This document shows, one piece after another, positions 63,779 to 64,000 of a DNA stretch of 64,000 bases (its first letter is position 1; the number at the start of each line of letters is the position of its first letter). The notes beneath the pieces were generated by a model. The model was not told the origin of the DNA and did not search any database. It saw only the letters and a list, made by a program, of their open reading frames with translations. The position numbers and the translations under genes were made by a program. Origin of the DNA: Druceiella hillmani (lineage: Eukaryota > Arthropoda > Insecta > Lepidoptera > Hepialidae); contig JAYKKI010000023.1 of NCBI GenBank assembly GCA_039881145.1, forward strand, positions 9,854,001 through 9,918,000, written 5' to 3'.

Positions 63779-64000
63779 ATGAGCCAATTTGACGATGAAA
63801 GTGATGAAGAATTGTGTGTTGATCGTTTATCGGATCTTTCGTGTGATAGTAATACAGAAGATAATTCAGAATTGGAAAGTGACAATGAAAGCGACAGTAA
63901 AGATATACCCCTACCTACAAATTTGACTCGCAGAACTATATCTTTAAGTTCTGATGAAAGTGAAGATGTACGGTCCTCGACTGATGAACCACCAGTTCTT
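63779..64000 (+). CDS. Acidic N-terminus of a piggyBac-like transposase, cut by window end
   Basis: From ATG at 63779 an open frame of 74 codons runs off the window. It reads MSQFDDESDEELCVDRLSDL, then runs of Glu/Asp/Ser, TNLTRRTISLSSDESED and TDEPPVL. This acidic head is typical of piggyBac transposases and PGBD-derived proteins, but it is not diagnostic. The DDE domain would lie beyond 64000. The nearby piggyBac-like end at 62783 supports the call. Confidence 0.45.
   Translation, partial: MSQFDDESDEELCVDRLSDLSCDSNTEDNSELESDNESDSKDIPLPTNLTRRTISLSSDESEDVRSSTDEPPVL

Overview
This looks like nuclear DNA of an insect or close arthropod relative. It is AT-rich, has long (TA)n tracts, GT-AG introns up to 4.8 kb and mostly decayed DNA transposons, and it carries an EcKinase-like (ecdysteroid kinase-like) gene, a family typical of arthropods. 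There is no sign of bacterial gene organisation. Three host genes are readable. They are an intronless GOR/REXO1-type RNA exonuclease (14003-15193, +), the last four coding exons of TBL2, a WD40 protein (26554-35165, +), and the large 3' exon of an EcKinase-like gene (60869-61791, -).

Layout: 1-13.9 kb is almost gene-free. It holds short GC/CpG-rich patches (about 1.13, 3.8, 9.85 and 10.8 kb), four small tandem repeats near 3 kb and TA microsatellites. 13.95-15.5 kb is a very GC-rich island holding the exonuclease gene. 15.5-26.5 kb holds minisatellites (35-bp units at 17.3 kb, about 26-bp units at 21.0 kb), several hairpins, and a DD41D mariner-like element sitting inside a (TA)n tract. 26.5-35.3 kb is TBL2, with a foldback, twin hairpins and a mariner relic in its introns.

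35.3-60.1 kb is a transposon graveyard. It contains ZMYM1-like and GTF2IRD2-like hAT pseudogenes on both strands, DD34D mariner pieces, an unclassified transposase-like gene in pieces, a 131-bp tandem repeat, a hAT terminus, a Harbinger-like MITE candidate and a tRNA-related SINE candidate. Decayed EcKinase pieces (42.95-43.2, 45.3-45.6 and 56.5-56.8 kb) and a copy of the TBL2 3' flank (55.3 kb) show that host sequence was duplicated here as well. 60.9-64.0 kb holds the EcKinase exon, then a piggyBac-like left end and the start of an acidic piggyBac-like reading frame that runs off the window.

The three host genes have no evident shared pathway: RNA 3' trimming, an ER-membrane WD40 protein linked to the stress response, and small-molecule phosphorylation. 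I found no convincing new multi-gene system. The most unusual signals are the GC-rich exonuclease island, a 48-bp match between the EcKinase exon and an unrelated acidic frame, a perfect palindrome inside an EcKinase pseudogene, and the duplicated TBL2 flank. All homology statements come from reading the sequence and from recall of families. No search was run.
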